Shown here piece by piece: positions 26,365 through 35,428 of a stretch of 60,167 bases of DNA. The position numbers and the translations under genes were made by a program. The notes below the pieces were generated by a model. That model ran no database searches. It was not told the DNA's origin and saw only the letters and a list, made by a program, of their open reading frames with translations. The stretch lies in contig JAIXQS010000157.1 of the NCBI GenBank assembly GCA_027485615.1, forward strand, positions 1 through 60,167, read 5' to 3'. Within the stretch, counting starts at the first letter, position 1. Each line of letters starts with the position of its first letter. This DNA is from Verrucomicrobiaceae bacterium. Lineage in GTDB: Bacteria > Verrucomicrobiota > Verrucomicrobiia > Verrucomicrobiales > Akkermansiaceae.

Positions 26365-27288
26365 ATGAAAACGAACCGACAATCAACCCTTGCCCTGCTG
26401 GCGCTATGCCTCGGTGCAGCGACCATGACTCAAGCGGCAAATCTCACGCTGCGTCAAGATGAGGCTACGAATACGATCTCCGTATATCGTGATAAAGTTG
26501 CCGAACCGATCTTGACGCAGAACGCTAAGCCGGAAATGCGGCCGTATCTGCATCCGATTGTGCCACCAGACGGCAAGGGCGTTCTAACAGAATACAGCCC
26601 CGGCCATCATCCGCATCAGACGGGTCTTTACTGGGGCTTTACCAGAGTCAACGGTCGGGACTATTTCCACAATCCCAGCAACGGTTATTGGCGCCGGGTC
26701 TCCAGTAAGCCGATCGTCGCTAAAGGCGAGTCAGTGAAGTGGTCCACGGTTTATCATCTTCTGGATGCTGCAGGTCAGCCGATCTTGGCTGAGACCCAAG
26801 TATGGACGATGCGTGACAGCGGCGACCGATACATGCTGGACCTCGAGTGGACGGGTGAAGGTCTGGTCGATATCACAGTCGGAAAATATGATTACGGCGG
26901 CCTCTTTCTCCGGATGCCGTGGCGGGACGGGATGGAGGGCGCTGCGTTCAATAGCAACGGAAAGCGCAATAACGAAGCTACCGGGCAGACCGCATCATGG
27001 GTGGATGTAGGTATCAAACTTGATGGTCGCAGCGACCAGGCTCACATTGCCATCTTGGACCACCCTAAGAACTCAGGCCACCCGCTGCCATGGCGTGTGG
27101 ATGCGCAGTTAGGCGTCGGCCCCTGCCGCGCCATCACTGGCGATTGGACCATCGCCAAAGGGAAATCTGAAACAATACGCCACCAATTTTTCATTTATTG
27201 TGGTGAATTCAAGGCGGGCACAATCAATGAGGCCTGGGAGAAATACAGCGAAAAAAGTATTGGCGCTGCGCTAAATCAACACGATTAA
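26365..27288 (+). CDS. Secreted solo DUF6807 (PmoA-like) protein
   Basis: A 307-residue protein. I choose the ATG at 26365, not the one at 26344, because the region is duplicated before the gene at 27366, where the earlier ATG is replaced by ATA and the MKTN(R/L)QSTLALLALC start is the first possible. A signal peptide runs to about residue 25. The rest is one DUF6807 domain, about 85% or less similar to the N-terminal domains of the two large fusions, and it keeps the histidine cluster H81-H82-x-H84 (SPGHHPHQTGLYWG). The database name methane oxygenase PmoA is misleading; nothing here suggests methane oxidation. The biochemical role is unknown, but a glycan- or sugar-linked one fits. It has no dehydrogenase or cytochrome part. 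Confidence 0.88.
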   Translation: MKTNRQSTLALLALCLGAATMTQAANLTLRQDEATNTISVYRDKVAEPILTQNAKPEMRPYLHPIVPPDGKGVLTEYSPGHHPHQTGLYWGFTRVNGRDYFHNPSNGYWRRVSSKPIVAKGESVKWSTVYHLLDAAGQPILAETQVWTMRDSGDRYMLDLEWTGEGLVDITVGKYDYGGLFLRMPWRDGMEGAAFNSNGKRNNEATGQTASWVDVGIKLDGRSDQAHIAILDHPKNSGHPLPWRVDAQLGVGPCRAITGDWTIAKGKSETIRHQFFIYCGEFKAGTINEAWEKYSEKSIGAALNQHD

Positions 27289-27365
27289 TGACGTCCAAAC
27301 TTGCCACCAATTGAGACGATCTACAACAGAACCAAAATTTCAAGATAAATAAATACAAGCAATTC

Positions 27366-30300
27366 ATGAAAACGAACCTGCAATCAACCCTTGCCCTGCT
27401 GGCGCTGTGCCTCGGTGCAGTCACCATGACGCAAGCAGCAACTCTCACGCTGCGTCAAGACGAAGCCACGAATACGATATCCGTATATCGTGACAAAGTT
27501 GCCGAACCGATCTTAACGCAGAACGCCAAGCCGGATATGCGGCCTTACATTCACCCGATTGTGGCTCCCGACGGCAAAGGCGTGCTGACAGCAGATCGCC
27601 CTCAATATCAAGGGGAGACGACCGGAATCTTCTGGGGCCTGCAACAAGTCAACGATCGCGACTATTTCAAGAATTCCGACGGAGGCTACTGGCGTAAAGT
27701 TTCCAGTAAGCCACTTGTCGCTAAGGGTGATGCTGTAAAGTGGAGCACGGTCTATCATCTGCTCGGTGCCGATGGCAATCCGATCATGGCCGAGACACAG
27801 GTCTGGACAATGCGCGATAACGGTAACCGTTATCTGCTTGATTTGGAATGGAAGGGCGAGGGAATCGTTGATTTAAGAATGAAAGAAACCTCATACGGTG
27901 GGCTCTTTGTTCGCATGGCGTGGAATCCAGGTATCGCAGCCAACGCGATCAACAGCGAAAAACAACGCGATAACTTCGCTTCGGGAAAACGCTCAATGTG
28001 GGTCGATCTTGGCATGAAAGTTGAGGGTCGTGAGGATCAGGCTCACATCGCAATCTTCGACCATCCAGAGAACACAGGCTATCCGCAGGGCTGGCGCGTG
28101 GACGGACAAATGGGCGTTGGTCCGTGCCGGGCCGTCACCGGCACCTGGAGCATTGGCAAAGGCAAAACCGAGACGGTTCGCCACCAGTTCGTGGTTTACA
28201 CCGGCGATCTCAATGAAAAGGCAGTTAACGAGTCATGGGAGAAATTCACCGGTAAAAAAATCGACGCAGAGGCCGCGCGCATTGCCCGAAGGGCAGCCCC
28301 CGCTGTCACCGGCGAAGATGCAATCGATCGTATGACCGTGAACACCGGCCTTGAGGTGAAGCTCTCCGCCGTCGAACCGATGATCATGCAACCCAACGCA
28401 TTTTGCTGGGATGACCGCGGCCGTCTCTGGGTGGCGGAAAACCTCGACTATGAAACACGCAGCCAGGGCTTCTCTGCCGATGGCAATAGCCGCATCCTTA
28501 TCCTCGAAGACACCGATGGTGACTCCAACTTTGATAAGCGCACCGTCTTCCTCGATAAAATCCCGTTTCCTTGCGCCGTTGCGGTCGGCTTTGGCGGCCT
28601 GTGGCTTGGCGCACCACCGAATCTTCTCTTCGTACCTGACAAGAATGGTGATGATAAACCCGACGGTCAGCCCGAAATACGCTTGAGCGGCTGGGGCATT
28701 CAGGATCGTCATGAGGTTTTCAACAGCTTCAACTGGGGGCCGGATGGCTGGCTCTACGGGAGCCAAGGCTTCGCGACGACTTCGGTCGTGGGCAAGCCTT
28801 TGGATGGCGGCAAAATCCTGGGTAAGGGTGATCCGTTCCCCGCACAGGTTCCGGTCAAAGACGGCGTATTCATCGACGGCGGTGTATGGCGTTATCACCC
28901 GACGAAGGATCGTTTCGAAGTCGTCGCGCATGGCTTCAGCAATCCGTGGGGCTTCGACTTCGACGACCACGGTCAGATCTTCTTGACCGCATGTGTCATT
29001 CCGCACCTCTGGTATGTGATCCCAGGAGGATTCTATCACCGTCAGGGCGGCACGCACATTAGTCCCTACATTTACGATGACATCAAGACCATCACCGACC
29101 ACCAGCACAAGTCCGCCCATGGTGGAGCGCGTATTTACTTGGCCGATGAGTTTCCGAAGGAATACCGCAACCGTATCGTGATGTCCAACATCCACGAACA
29201 CGCGGTGCTCACTGACATTCTGGAGCCGAAGGATTCTGGTTTCATAGGCCGTCACGGCGATGAAACCATGTTCGCCAACGACAACGCGTGGGTCGGTTTC
29301 AGCGTTGAAACCGGACCTGATGGCGCTGTTTATGTGCTAGACTGGCACGATAGCGATATTTGCGGTAGTGCCGTTTACAACAAGGATACCGGCCGCATCT
29401 GGCGCATTGCACCCAAGGGGCTTCCGGGAAAATTCGGATTCGACCTTGCTAAGAAGTCCGATCTCCAACTCGTGGGACTGCTCACCGATCGCAACGATTG
29501 GTATAGCCGACGCGCCCGTGTGCTTCTGCAGCATCGTGCCGAAGCAGGTAAGCTCAATTCTGCCATCCCGGCGAAACTGTGGGATCTTTTCAAAAAGTCG
29601 AAAACACCTGCGCATCAACTTCGTGCCCTGTGGGCGCTGCACGTGACAAAAAATCTTCCCGTCGCCCGCCTGATGCCGCTTCTCGATCATCCCGAGCCCT
29701 ATGTCCGTGGCTGGGCCATCCAGTTGTTAGGCGAGGATAAATCGTATGATTCTGCAGCCTTGAAAAAACTCGCCAGCATGGCGGAAAAGGATACCTCGCC
29801 CATCGTGCGTCTGTATCTTGCCTCTGCTATCCAACGGATGCCATTGGACCAGCGCTGGGACGTAGCGCAAAATCTCGTCGCCCATGCTGAAGACGCGAAT
29901 GATCACAACATACCCAAGATCATTTGGTATGGAGTCGAACCACTCGTGGCAACAGATGCTCCGCGCGCTCTCAAGCTTGCAGCCAACAGCAAGATCCCGT
30001 TAGTCGCATCGTTCATCGCCCGTCGGGCCATCGCCGCCAAGCAATTTGATACAGTCGCCGCCGCACTCGTGGAAAACACGGATCCAGCGCTCCGCGTCAC
30101 GCTGATGGAGGCCATGCGAGATGGACTCAAATCGCTAGCTCGTAACGAAGTGGTGCCACCTAAAAACTGGAGTGCCGCTGTCGCTGCTCTCACCGCCACC
30201 AAGGATCAGAATCTCACTAATTTGCTTACCCAAATCGGCCAGATTTATGGTGATTCCGATGCGATGGCCACGCAGCTCGCGACGCTTAAGGACCGCGCCG

Positions 30301-31154
30301 CACCAGTCGAGCGCCGCCGCGAAGTTCTGGCTGGCTTTGCTCGTGACTCGGTTGCGACGGCATTGCCTGTGATACTGTCGTTGCTTGATGAGGCTCCTAT
30401 GCGCCGCGATGCAATCCGCGCCTTGGCTTCTTTCGACTCTCCGGAGATCGAGAGGAAACTCATTGATGGCTATGGCACCTTTACAACCGCCGAGAAAGCC
30501 GAGGCTGTGAACACGCTCTCCGCGCGCCGCAATACTGCTCTGGCCTTGGTCGCTCAGATGAAATCGAACACCATTCCGAAGACGGATGTGAGCGCCTTTG
30601 ACGCCCGCCAACTCTACCGCGTCATTGGGCCATCATTTGTCGAGTTCTGGGGTCCCATCACCCAGCTAGCAAGCGATAAGCAGGCAGAGATCTTGAAGTA
30701 CAAAACCATGCTCACCGATCCCGTGATCGCCAAGGCTGACGTCAGTAATGGCCGCGCAATCTATGAGCGCACCTGCATGGGTTGCCACGTCATGTATGGC
30801 GCTGGCGGCAATGTCGGCCCCGAGCTCACCGGCTCCAACCGCGCAGACCTCGACTACATCCTATCCCAGATCATCAATCCCAGCGAGGTCATGCAGGATA
30901 GCTATCAACTCGTCATCGTCACTACTCGCGATGGCCGTACTGTCTCCGGTACAGTCGCCGCTGAAGATGGCCAGCAACTCACGCTCCGCCTCGCCGGCCA
31001 GGACATCGTCGTCGCCAAATCCGAAATCCAGTCCCGCGAGAAATCGCCGGTTTCTATGATGCCCGAAGGTTTGCTGAAAACCCTCAAAGACAGCGAAGTG
31101 TGCGACCTCATTGCCTATCTGCGGACTACGGCACAAGTGCCGCTTCCGAAATAG
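27366..31154 (+). CDS. Secreted DUF6807 - PVC dehydrogenase - HEAT - cytochrome c fusion (copy 2)
   Basis: A 1262-residue paralogue of the 11421 gene, with the same order: signal peptide, DUF6807 (27-300), dehydrogenase-like propeller (310-750), HEAT-like repeats (760-1105) and PVC heme domain (1125-1262) with C1137-M-G-C-H1141 and the late SMMPEGLL segment. The difference is in DUF6807: residues 76-90 read DRPQYQGETTGIFWG where the solo and copy 1 proteins have SPGHHxHQTGLYWG, so all three clustered histidines are gone. The gene lies 77 bp after the solo DUF6807 gene, and their 5' flanks and signal peptides are near identical, a sign of a tandem duplication. The solo protein may supply the function this copy lost. 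Electron transfer through the heme is expected. Confidence 0.92.
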   Translation: MKTNLQSTLALLALCLGAVTMTQAATLTLRQDEATNTISVYRDKVAEPILTQNAKPDMRPYIHPIVAPDGKGVLTADRPQYQGETTGIFWGLQQVNDRDYFKNSDGGYWRKVSSKPLVAKGDAVKWSTVYHLLGADGNPIMAETQVWTMRDNGNRYLLDLEWKGEGIVDLRMKETSYGGLFVRMAWNPGIAANAINSEKQRDNFASGKRSMWVDLGMKVEGREDQAHIAIFDHPENTGYPQGWRVDGQMGVGPCRAVTGTWSIGKGKTETVRHQFVVYTGDLNEKAVNESWEKFTGKKIDAEAARIARRAAPAVTGEDAIDRMTVNTGLEVKLSAVEPMIMQPNAFCWDDRGRLWVAENLDYETRSQGFSADGNSRILILEDTDGDSNFDKRTVFLDKIPFPCAVAVGFGGLWLGAPPNLLFVPDKNGDDKPDGQPEIRLSGWGIQDRHEVFNSFNWGPDGWLYGSQGFATTSVVGKPLDGGKILGKGDPFPAQVPVKDGVFIDGGVWRYHPTKDRFEVVAHGFSNPWGFDFDDHGQIFLTACVIPHLWYVIPGGFYHRQGGTHISPYIYDDIKTITDHQHKSAHGGARIYLADEFPKEYRNRIVMSNIHEHAVLTDILEPKDSGFIGRHGDETMFANDNAWVGFSVETGPDGAVYVLDWHDSDICGSAVYNKDTGRIWRIAPKGLPGKFGFDLAKKSDLQLVGLLTDRNDWYSRRARVLLQHRAEAGKLNSAIPAKLWDLFKKSKTPAHQLRALWALHVTKNLPVARLMPLLDHPEPYVRGWAIQLLGEDKSYDSAALKKLASMAEKDTSPIVRLYLASAIQRMPLDQRWDVAQNLVAHAEDANDHNIPKIIWYGVEPLVATDAPRALKLAANSKIPLVASFIARRAIAAKQFDTVAAALVENTDPALRVTLMEAMRDGLKSLARNEVVPPKNWSAAVAALTATKDQNLTNLLTQIGQIYGDSDAMATQLATLKDRAAPVERRREVLAGFARDSVATALPVILSLLDEAPMRRDAIRALASFDSPEIERKLIDGYGTFTTAEKAEAVNTLSARRNTALALVAQMKSNTIPKTDVSAFDARQLYRVIGPSFVEFWGPITQLASDKQAEILKYKTMLTDPVIAKADVSNGRAIYERTCMGCHVMYGAGGNVGPELTGSNRADLDYILSQIINPSEVMQDSYQLVIVTTRDGRTVSGTVAAEDGQQLTLRLAGQDIVVAKSEIQSREKSPVSMMPEGLLKTLKDSEVCDLIAYLRTTAQVPLPK

Positions 31155-31330
31155 TGAAGTGGATTCCACTAGCTCAACGAAACTCCTCAAACTTTTCACT
31201 GCTAAGCTGCTCGCGCCTCCGGTCGCGATGCATGCTTAAGCACTGGGATGGATGAAGAAATTCGGCGAGCTAATGGAATCTTTTTTAAATCAGGTTACAG
31301 TTTGCTCAAACATTTAAACATCGAAACATA

Positions 31331-34330
31331 TTGAAAGTTACACAAAGACTCTTCGCCGGCCTGATGATATTCTCGGCAGTGTTGGCAAGGGCTCAGGCGG
31401 ATTACACGGGCTGGCAGCACTCGGGTTCGCTTTCAATACTGACGACACCTGAGGGGGCGGACCTGCCGCCAACGGTTTCGGAACAGAACTTTCCGATTTT
31501 GGTGAAACTCAACAAGGATGGGTTTGACTTCAAACAAACCAAAGCCGGTGGAGATGATATTCGCTTTGTGGATGCTGCTGGCAAGCCGCTGGCCTATCAG
31601 ATCGAGGAATGGGTCGCGGCCACAGGGACGGCGAGCATCTGGGTGCGCATACCGGTCATCAAGGGCAATGCCCGTCAGGAGATCAAAATGCTCTGGGGTA
31701 AGGCAAATGCGGCCAGCGAATCCAATGGCAAGGCCGTCTTTAACGAATCTAACGGCTACCTCAGTGTCTGGCACATGAGCGATCCGATCAAGGATGAGTG
31801 CGGCACCGTGGAGTCCAAAAACGTGGGCACTACCCCGGCCACCGGAATGATTGGCACGGCACGGCATTTTGCCGGCCAACAGGGGATTGCTTGCGGCGAT
31901 AAAATCCTCAACTATCCGTCAGGCGCGAGTCCGCACTCCACCGAACTTTGGTATCGGTCCGATGCATCGAACATGGATCTAGTGTGCTGGGGCCGCGAGG
32001 GCAACAGCCCGGCCGGCAAGGTGCGCATGCAATTGCAAAGTCCCTCACATGTCTACATCGACAGTGACGGCGGCAGTTTCCACGCCACCAGCGTGTTGCC
32101 CAAATCCGAGTGGGTGCAAGTGATTCACACCTACGACGGCAAGACCGGCCAAGTCTATGTCAATGGCAAGCTCGACGTCTCTGCCCCGACCCAAACCACG
32201 ATGAATATCCTCAGCCCGGTGGGGCTGTGGCTGGGCGGATGGTATAACGGCTATAACTTCGTCGGCGATATGGACGAGGTGCGCATCTCCAAGGTCGCGC
32301 GCTCGGCGGATTGGGTGCGGCTGCAATTTGAAAACCAAAAGCCGCTGCAAACTCTGGTGGGCCCAGTGATCCAACCCGGCAATGCCTTTGCGGTCACCCC
32401 GTCCCAAGTCAATGTCATGGAAGGCAAGAGCGCTACGATACGCGCTAAGGCGGGCGGAGCTCAAAAGATCTATTGGACCCTCAAGAGTGATGGCAAGGAA
32501 ACGCTGCTGGCGACTGACCGGTTCACGTTTACCCTGGATGCGGGCCGGGTAACGGCTGACAAGACAGCGACCCTGCAACTCAAGGCGATCTGCGGCACCG
32601 AGGTGAAAACCAAGGACATTCCCATCACCATTAAGGAAGACATCCCGGAGCCGGTGTTCACCTTGCGGGCACCGGCCGTCTGGGATGGCCGCGAGTTACT
32701 GGAAATCGTGCCAATGGTGAGCAATCTCGCGGCCATGAAAGCCAAGGGGGCTGGCGACTTGAAGGTGGATTGGAACGTCTCGGGCATCGCGGTGATCAAG
32801 GAGATTAACCCGGCCAAACTGATTCTAAAACGTGCACAAAACAGCGGCAAATTGACCGTCACGGTGACTGTTTCTAATGGAGGAAAGCCGGTCACTCAAT
32901 CCGCGGTTATTGCGGTGACCGAGCCGAAGCGCGACGCCTGGCTCGCCCGCACGCCGGCAAAGGATGAAAAGCCGGAGGATAACCAGTTCTATGCCCGTGA
33001 TGATAAGAACGAAGGTACGTTATACTATAATGGCACGCTCGAGGAGGCCGCCGATACGGTGTTTCTCAAGGTTACCGCCGATGACGAACCCTATCAATCC
33101 GTGACCGCTAAGGTAGCGGCGGACAAATCTTATCTGCTAACCGCCAAACTCAAACCGGGACTGGTCAAATACAAGGTCGAGTTCGGCACCGGGCGCGGTA
33201 GCAGCGAAAAGGTGCTGGAGACCGTGTCTAACATTGTTTGCGGGGATGCTTATATCATCCAAGGGCAATCCAATGCGCTGGCGACGGATACCGGAGAGAA
33301 ATCTCCGCCGGAAACCAGCGAGTGGATCCGCAGTTACGGCCGACCGGAAGGCAATGCCAATGACGCTCCGGCTCAGCTGTGGTGCAACCCGGTCTGGAAG
33401 GCTGAAAAGGGTGAAAAGGCGGAGTTAGGATATTGGGGTATGGAACTGGCCAAGCGGCTGGTGAAAAGCCAGAAAATGCCGATCTTCATCATCAATGGCG
33501 CCGTAGGCGGCACCCGCATCGATCAGCACCAACGCAATCAGGCGGATCCCACCGATCTGAGCACAATCTACGGGCGGACATTGTGGCGGGTACGCCAGGC
33601 CAAGCTAACCCACGGCATTCGCGGCATTCTCTGGCACCAAGGCGAGAATAATCAAGGATCAGCCTGCCCCACGGGTGACTTTGACTGGAAGTCCTATCAG
33701 GACTATTTCATCGAATTGTCAGCGGCTTGGAAACAAGATTTCCCCAATTTGCAACATTACTATGTATTCCAAATCTGGCCTAACTCATGCAGTATGGCGG
33801 GCAGCGGCGGCGGTGGCGATATGATCCGTGAAGTCCAGCGCAGCCTGCCGAAGATATATTCGAACCTGAGTGTGATGTCCACCCTCGGGATCAAACCAGG
33901 GGGGGGCTGTCATTATCCGCTGCTCGGTTGGGCCGAATTTGCGCGCCTGATCCAGCCGCTGATCGAACGGGATTTTTATAACAAGAAACCCGCTGATTCC
34001 ATCACGCCACCCGACCTCAAGCAGGTCTATTATACCAGTGCGACGAATGATGTGATAACCCTGGAGTTTGACCAACCGATCGTATGGATGGATGCCCTTG
34101 CTGGGCAGATCTACCTCAATGGCGAAAAGGGCAAGGTCGCCTCGGGCAGCGTGTCCGGCAATGTGCTCACTCTCAAGTTGAAGGAGGCGTCCAAGGCCAA
34201 TAGAATCACCTATCTGAAAGAATCCGACTGGAGCCAGGACCAGCTGATCTTCGGTGCTAATGGAATCGCTGCACTCACGTTTGCTGAAGTGGAGATTGCG
34301 CCGATTCGCGCCATCCCCCAAAGGAATTGA
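31331..34330 (+). CDS. Modular esterase: DUF2341, LamG, Ig-like, SGNH sialate-O-acetylesterase type
   Basis: A 999-residue secreted protein starting at TTG (31331). A signal peptide (MKVTQRLFAGLMIFSAVLAR) is followed by DUF2341 (about 24-135; GWQHSGSLSILTTPEGADLP), a LamG/concanavalin-like module (about 140-335), Ig-like domains (about 345-560), and a SASA/SGNH esterase (about 635-880) with Ser near 645 in YIIQGQSN, the block ILWHQGENNQG and the likely His in GGCHYPLLGW. A beta domain ends it (about 890-990). It is collinear with the second half of the gene at 21222 and clearly paralogous. It should remove acyl groups from an extracellular glycan held by the lectin-like module. Its 176-bp upstream gap has no gene. 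Confidence 0.87.
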   Translation: MKVTQRLFAGLMIFSAVLARAQADYTGWQHSGSLSILTTPEGADLPPTVSEQNFPILVKLNKDGFDFKQTKAGGDDIRFVDAAGKPLAYQIEEWVAATGTASIWVRIPVIKGNARQEIKMLWGKANAASESNGKAVFNESNGYLSVWHMSDPIKDECGTVESKNVGTTPATGMIGTARHFAGQQGIACGDKILNYPSGASPHSTELWYRSDASNMDLVCWGREGNSPAGKVRMQLQSPSHVYIDSDGGSFHATSVLPKSEWVQVIHTYDGKTGQVYVNGKLDVSAPTQTTMNILSPVGLWLGGWYNGYNFVGDMDEVRISKVARSADWVRLQFENQKPLQTLVGPVIQPGNAFAVTPSQVNVMEGKSATIRAKAGGAQKIYWTLKSDGKETLLATDRFTFTLDAGRVTADKTATLQLKAICGTEVKTKDIPITIKEDIPEPVFTLRAPAVWDGRELLEIVPMVSNLAAMKAKGAGDLKVDWNVSGIAVIKEINPAKLILKRAQNSGKLTVTVTVSNGGKPVTQSAVIAVTEPKRDAWLARTPAKDEKPEDNQFYARDDKNEGTLYYNGTLEEAADTVFLKVTADDEPYQSVTAKVAADKSYLLTAKLKPGLVKYKVEFGTGRGSSEKVLETVSNIVCGDAYIIQGQSNALATDTGEKSPPETSEWIRSYGRPEGNANDAPAQLWCNPVWKAEKGEKAELGYWGMELAKRLVKSQKMPIFIINGAVGGTRIDQHQRNQADPTDLSTIYGRTLWRVRQAKLTHGIRGILWHQGENNQGSACPTGDFDWKSYQDYFIELSAAWKQDFPNLQHYYVFQIWPNSCSMAGSGGGGDMIREVQRSLPKIYSNLSVMSTLGIKPGGGCHYPLLGWAEFARLIQPLIERDFYNKKPADSITPPDLKQVYYTSATNDVITLEFDQPIVWMDALAGQIYLNGEKGKVASGSVSGNVLTLKLKEASKANRITYLKESDWSQDQLIFGANGIAALTFAEVEIAPIRAIPQRN

Positions 34331-34459
34331 TGGATTTTTTTAAAAGATGAGTGCATGTGAATTGGTTGCGACAATACAATGAATTAACCAGCCATCACAA
34401 TAATGGGCGCCGGATTGCAGGCATTTTCGAAACAATATCCATTTTACACTAACAAAAAA

Positions 34460-35377
34460 ATGTTCTCCATGAATCAAACTATCGAACCGAATCACCTGCC
34501 AGTTGGCAGAATCAGATCGGCACTCGTCAAATATCTTCTTTTAGCTGGCTTGGTGGTGGCGAATATTGGGGGACAGGCGGTCCGAGCGGCAGACAAGCCA
34601 CCGAAATTCAGCAGGCTCAGTGTTACGAACGTTCACAGCACCTGCATGAAAACGGATATCGAAGCGGCCGTCATACTGCCGTCTTCTTATGCCGTCAGTT
34701 CGAGTCGCAGGTATCCGGTGATTTATTTCCTGGACGGGCACGGTGGCAACGGTAAGCGCCTTTTTTATGATTTCTACAAAGACGATTTGCTCAAACAGAG
34801 CGATAAGTTTGACGTCATCATGGTGGCAGTGGGTAGCCTCAATACTTGGTATTTTGACAGTCCGGTGAATCCAGAGGTCAAGTGGCAGCAATTTCTGATT
34901 AAGGAACTGATTCCATTCGTCGACGCCAAGTATCGTAGCATTGCCAAGCGAGAAGGGCGGGCGATCACCGGCATGAGCATGGGCGGGCACGGGGCGTTCT
35001 ACACCGCCTTCCGCCACCCTCAGATGTTCATCGCAGCAGGCAGCACCAGCGGCGGAGTGGACTTGCGGCCATGGCCGGATAACTGGGATATCTCTGCCGT
35101 TCTCGGCAAGAAAACCGACCATGAGAAGAACTGGGACAACAACGTCGTGGTTAATAATCTCAATGCATTGCCCAAAGCCAAGATGGCCATCTATTTCGAC
35201 TGTGGGACGGCTGACTTCTTCCTGGACGTCAACCGTGCGCTGGATAAGAAAATGACTGACATGAAAATCGCCCATACCTATGAAGAGTTTCCAGGTGGCC
35301 ACACGCAGGACTTTTGGGCGCGCTCATTTCCCAAACACGTCGAGTTCTTCAGCAAGCATCTTGCAACTGGTAAATAG
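34460..35377 (+). CDS. Secreted CE1-like esterase (feruloyl/acetyl esterase fold)
   Basis: About 305 residues from ATG 34460; ATG 34469 is an alternative and the frame is open to 34403. The N-terminal segment has a hydrophobic stretch (ALVKYLLLAGLVVANIGGQA) acting as signal peptide. The alpha/beta-hydrolase core of the esterase D/CE1 type follows: RRYPVIYFLDGHGGNGK, then GRAITGMSMGGHGAF with nucleophile S173, then IYFDCGTADFF with the likely acid and EEFPGGHTQDFW with the catalytic His. CE1 enzymes cut ferulate or acetate from plant polysaccharides. It stands between the modular esterase and the three sialate-O-acetylesterases, so a role in de-esterifying the same substrate fits. Confidence 0.87.
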   Translation: MFSMNQTIEPNHLPVGRIRSALVKYLLLAGLVVANIGGQAVRAADKPPKFSRLSVTNVHSTCMKTDIEAAVILPSSYAVSSSRRYPVIYFLDGHGGNGKRLFYDFYKDDLLKQSDKFDVIMVAVGSLNTWYFDSPVNPEVKWQQFLIKELIPFVDAKYRSIAKREGRAITGMSMGGHGAFYTAFRHPQMFIAAGSTSGGVDLRPWPDNWDISAVLGKKTDHEKNWDNNVVVNNLNALPKAKMAIYFDCGTADFFLDVNRALDKKMTDMKIAHTYEEFPGGHTQDFWARSFPKHVEFFSKHLATGK

Positions 35378-35428
35378 TCAGAACAGTCGGTATCAGACGA
35401 TCATCAGGCAAATCACCATTACGAATGT

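Noticed and set aside
26365..27288. Reading DUF6807 as methane monooxygenase subunit PmoA
   Set aside because: The name is a database misnomer. The protein has a signal peptide, no transmembrane helices like pMMO-A, and no other methane oxidation genes are near.
35378..35428. Possible second SGNH remnant (GGTATCAGACGATCATC resembles the hydrolase 3' end)
   Set aside because: Similarity covers only about 17 bases and the frame does not continue into the conserved C-terminus, unlike 26242-26313.
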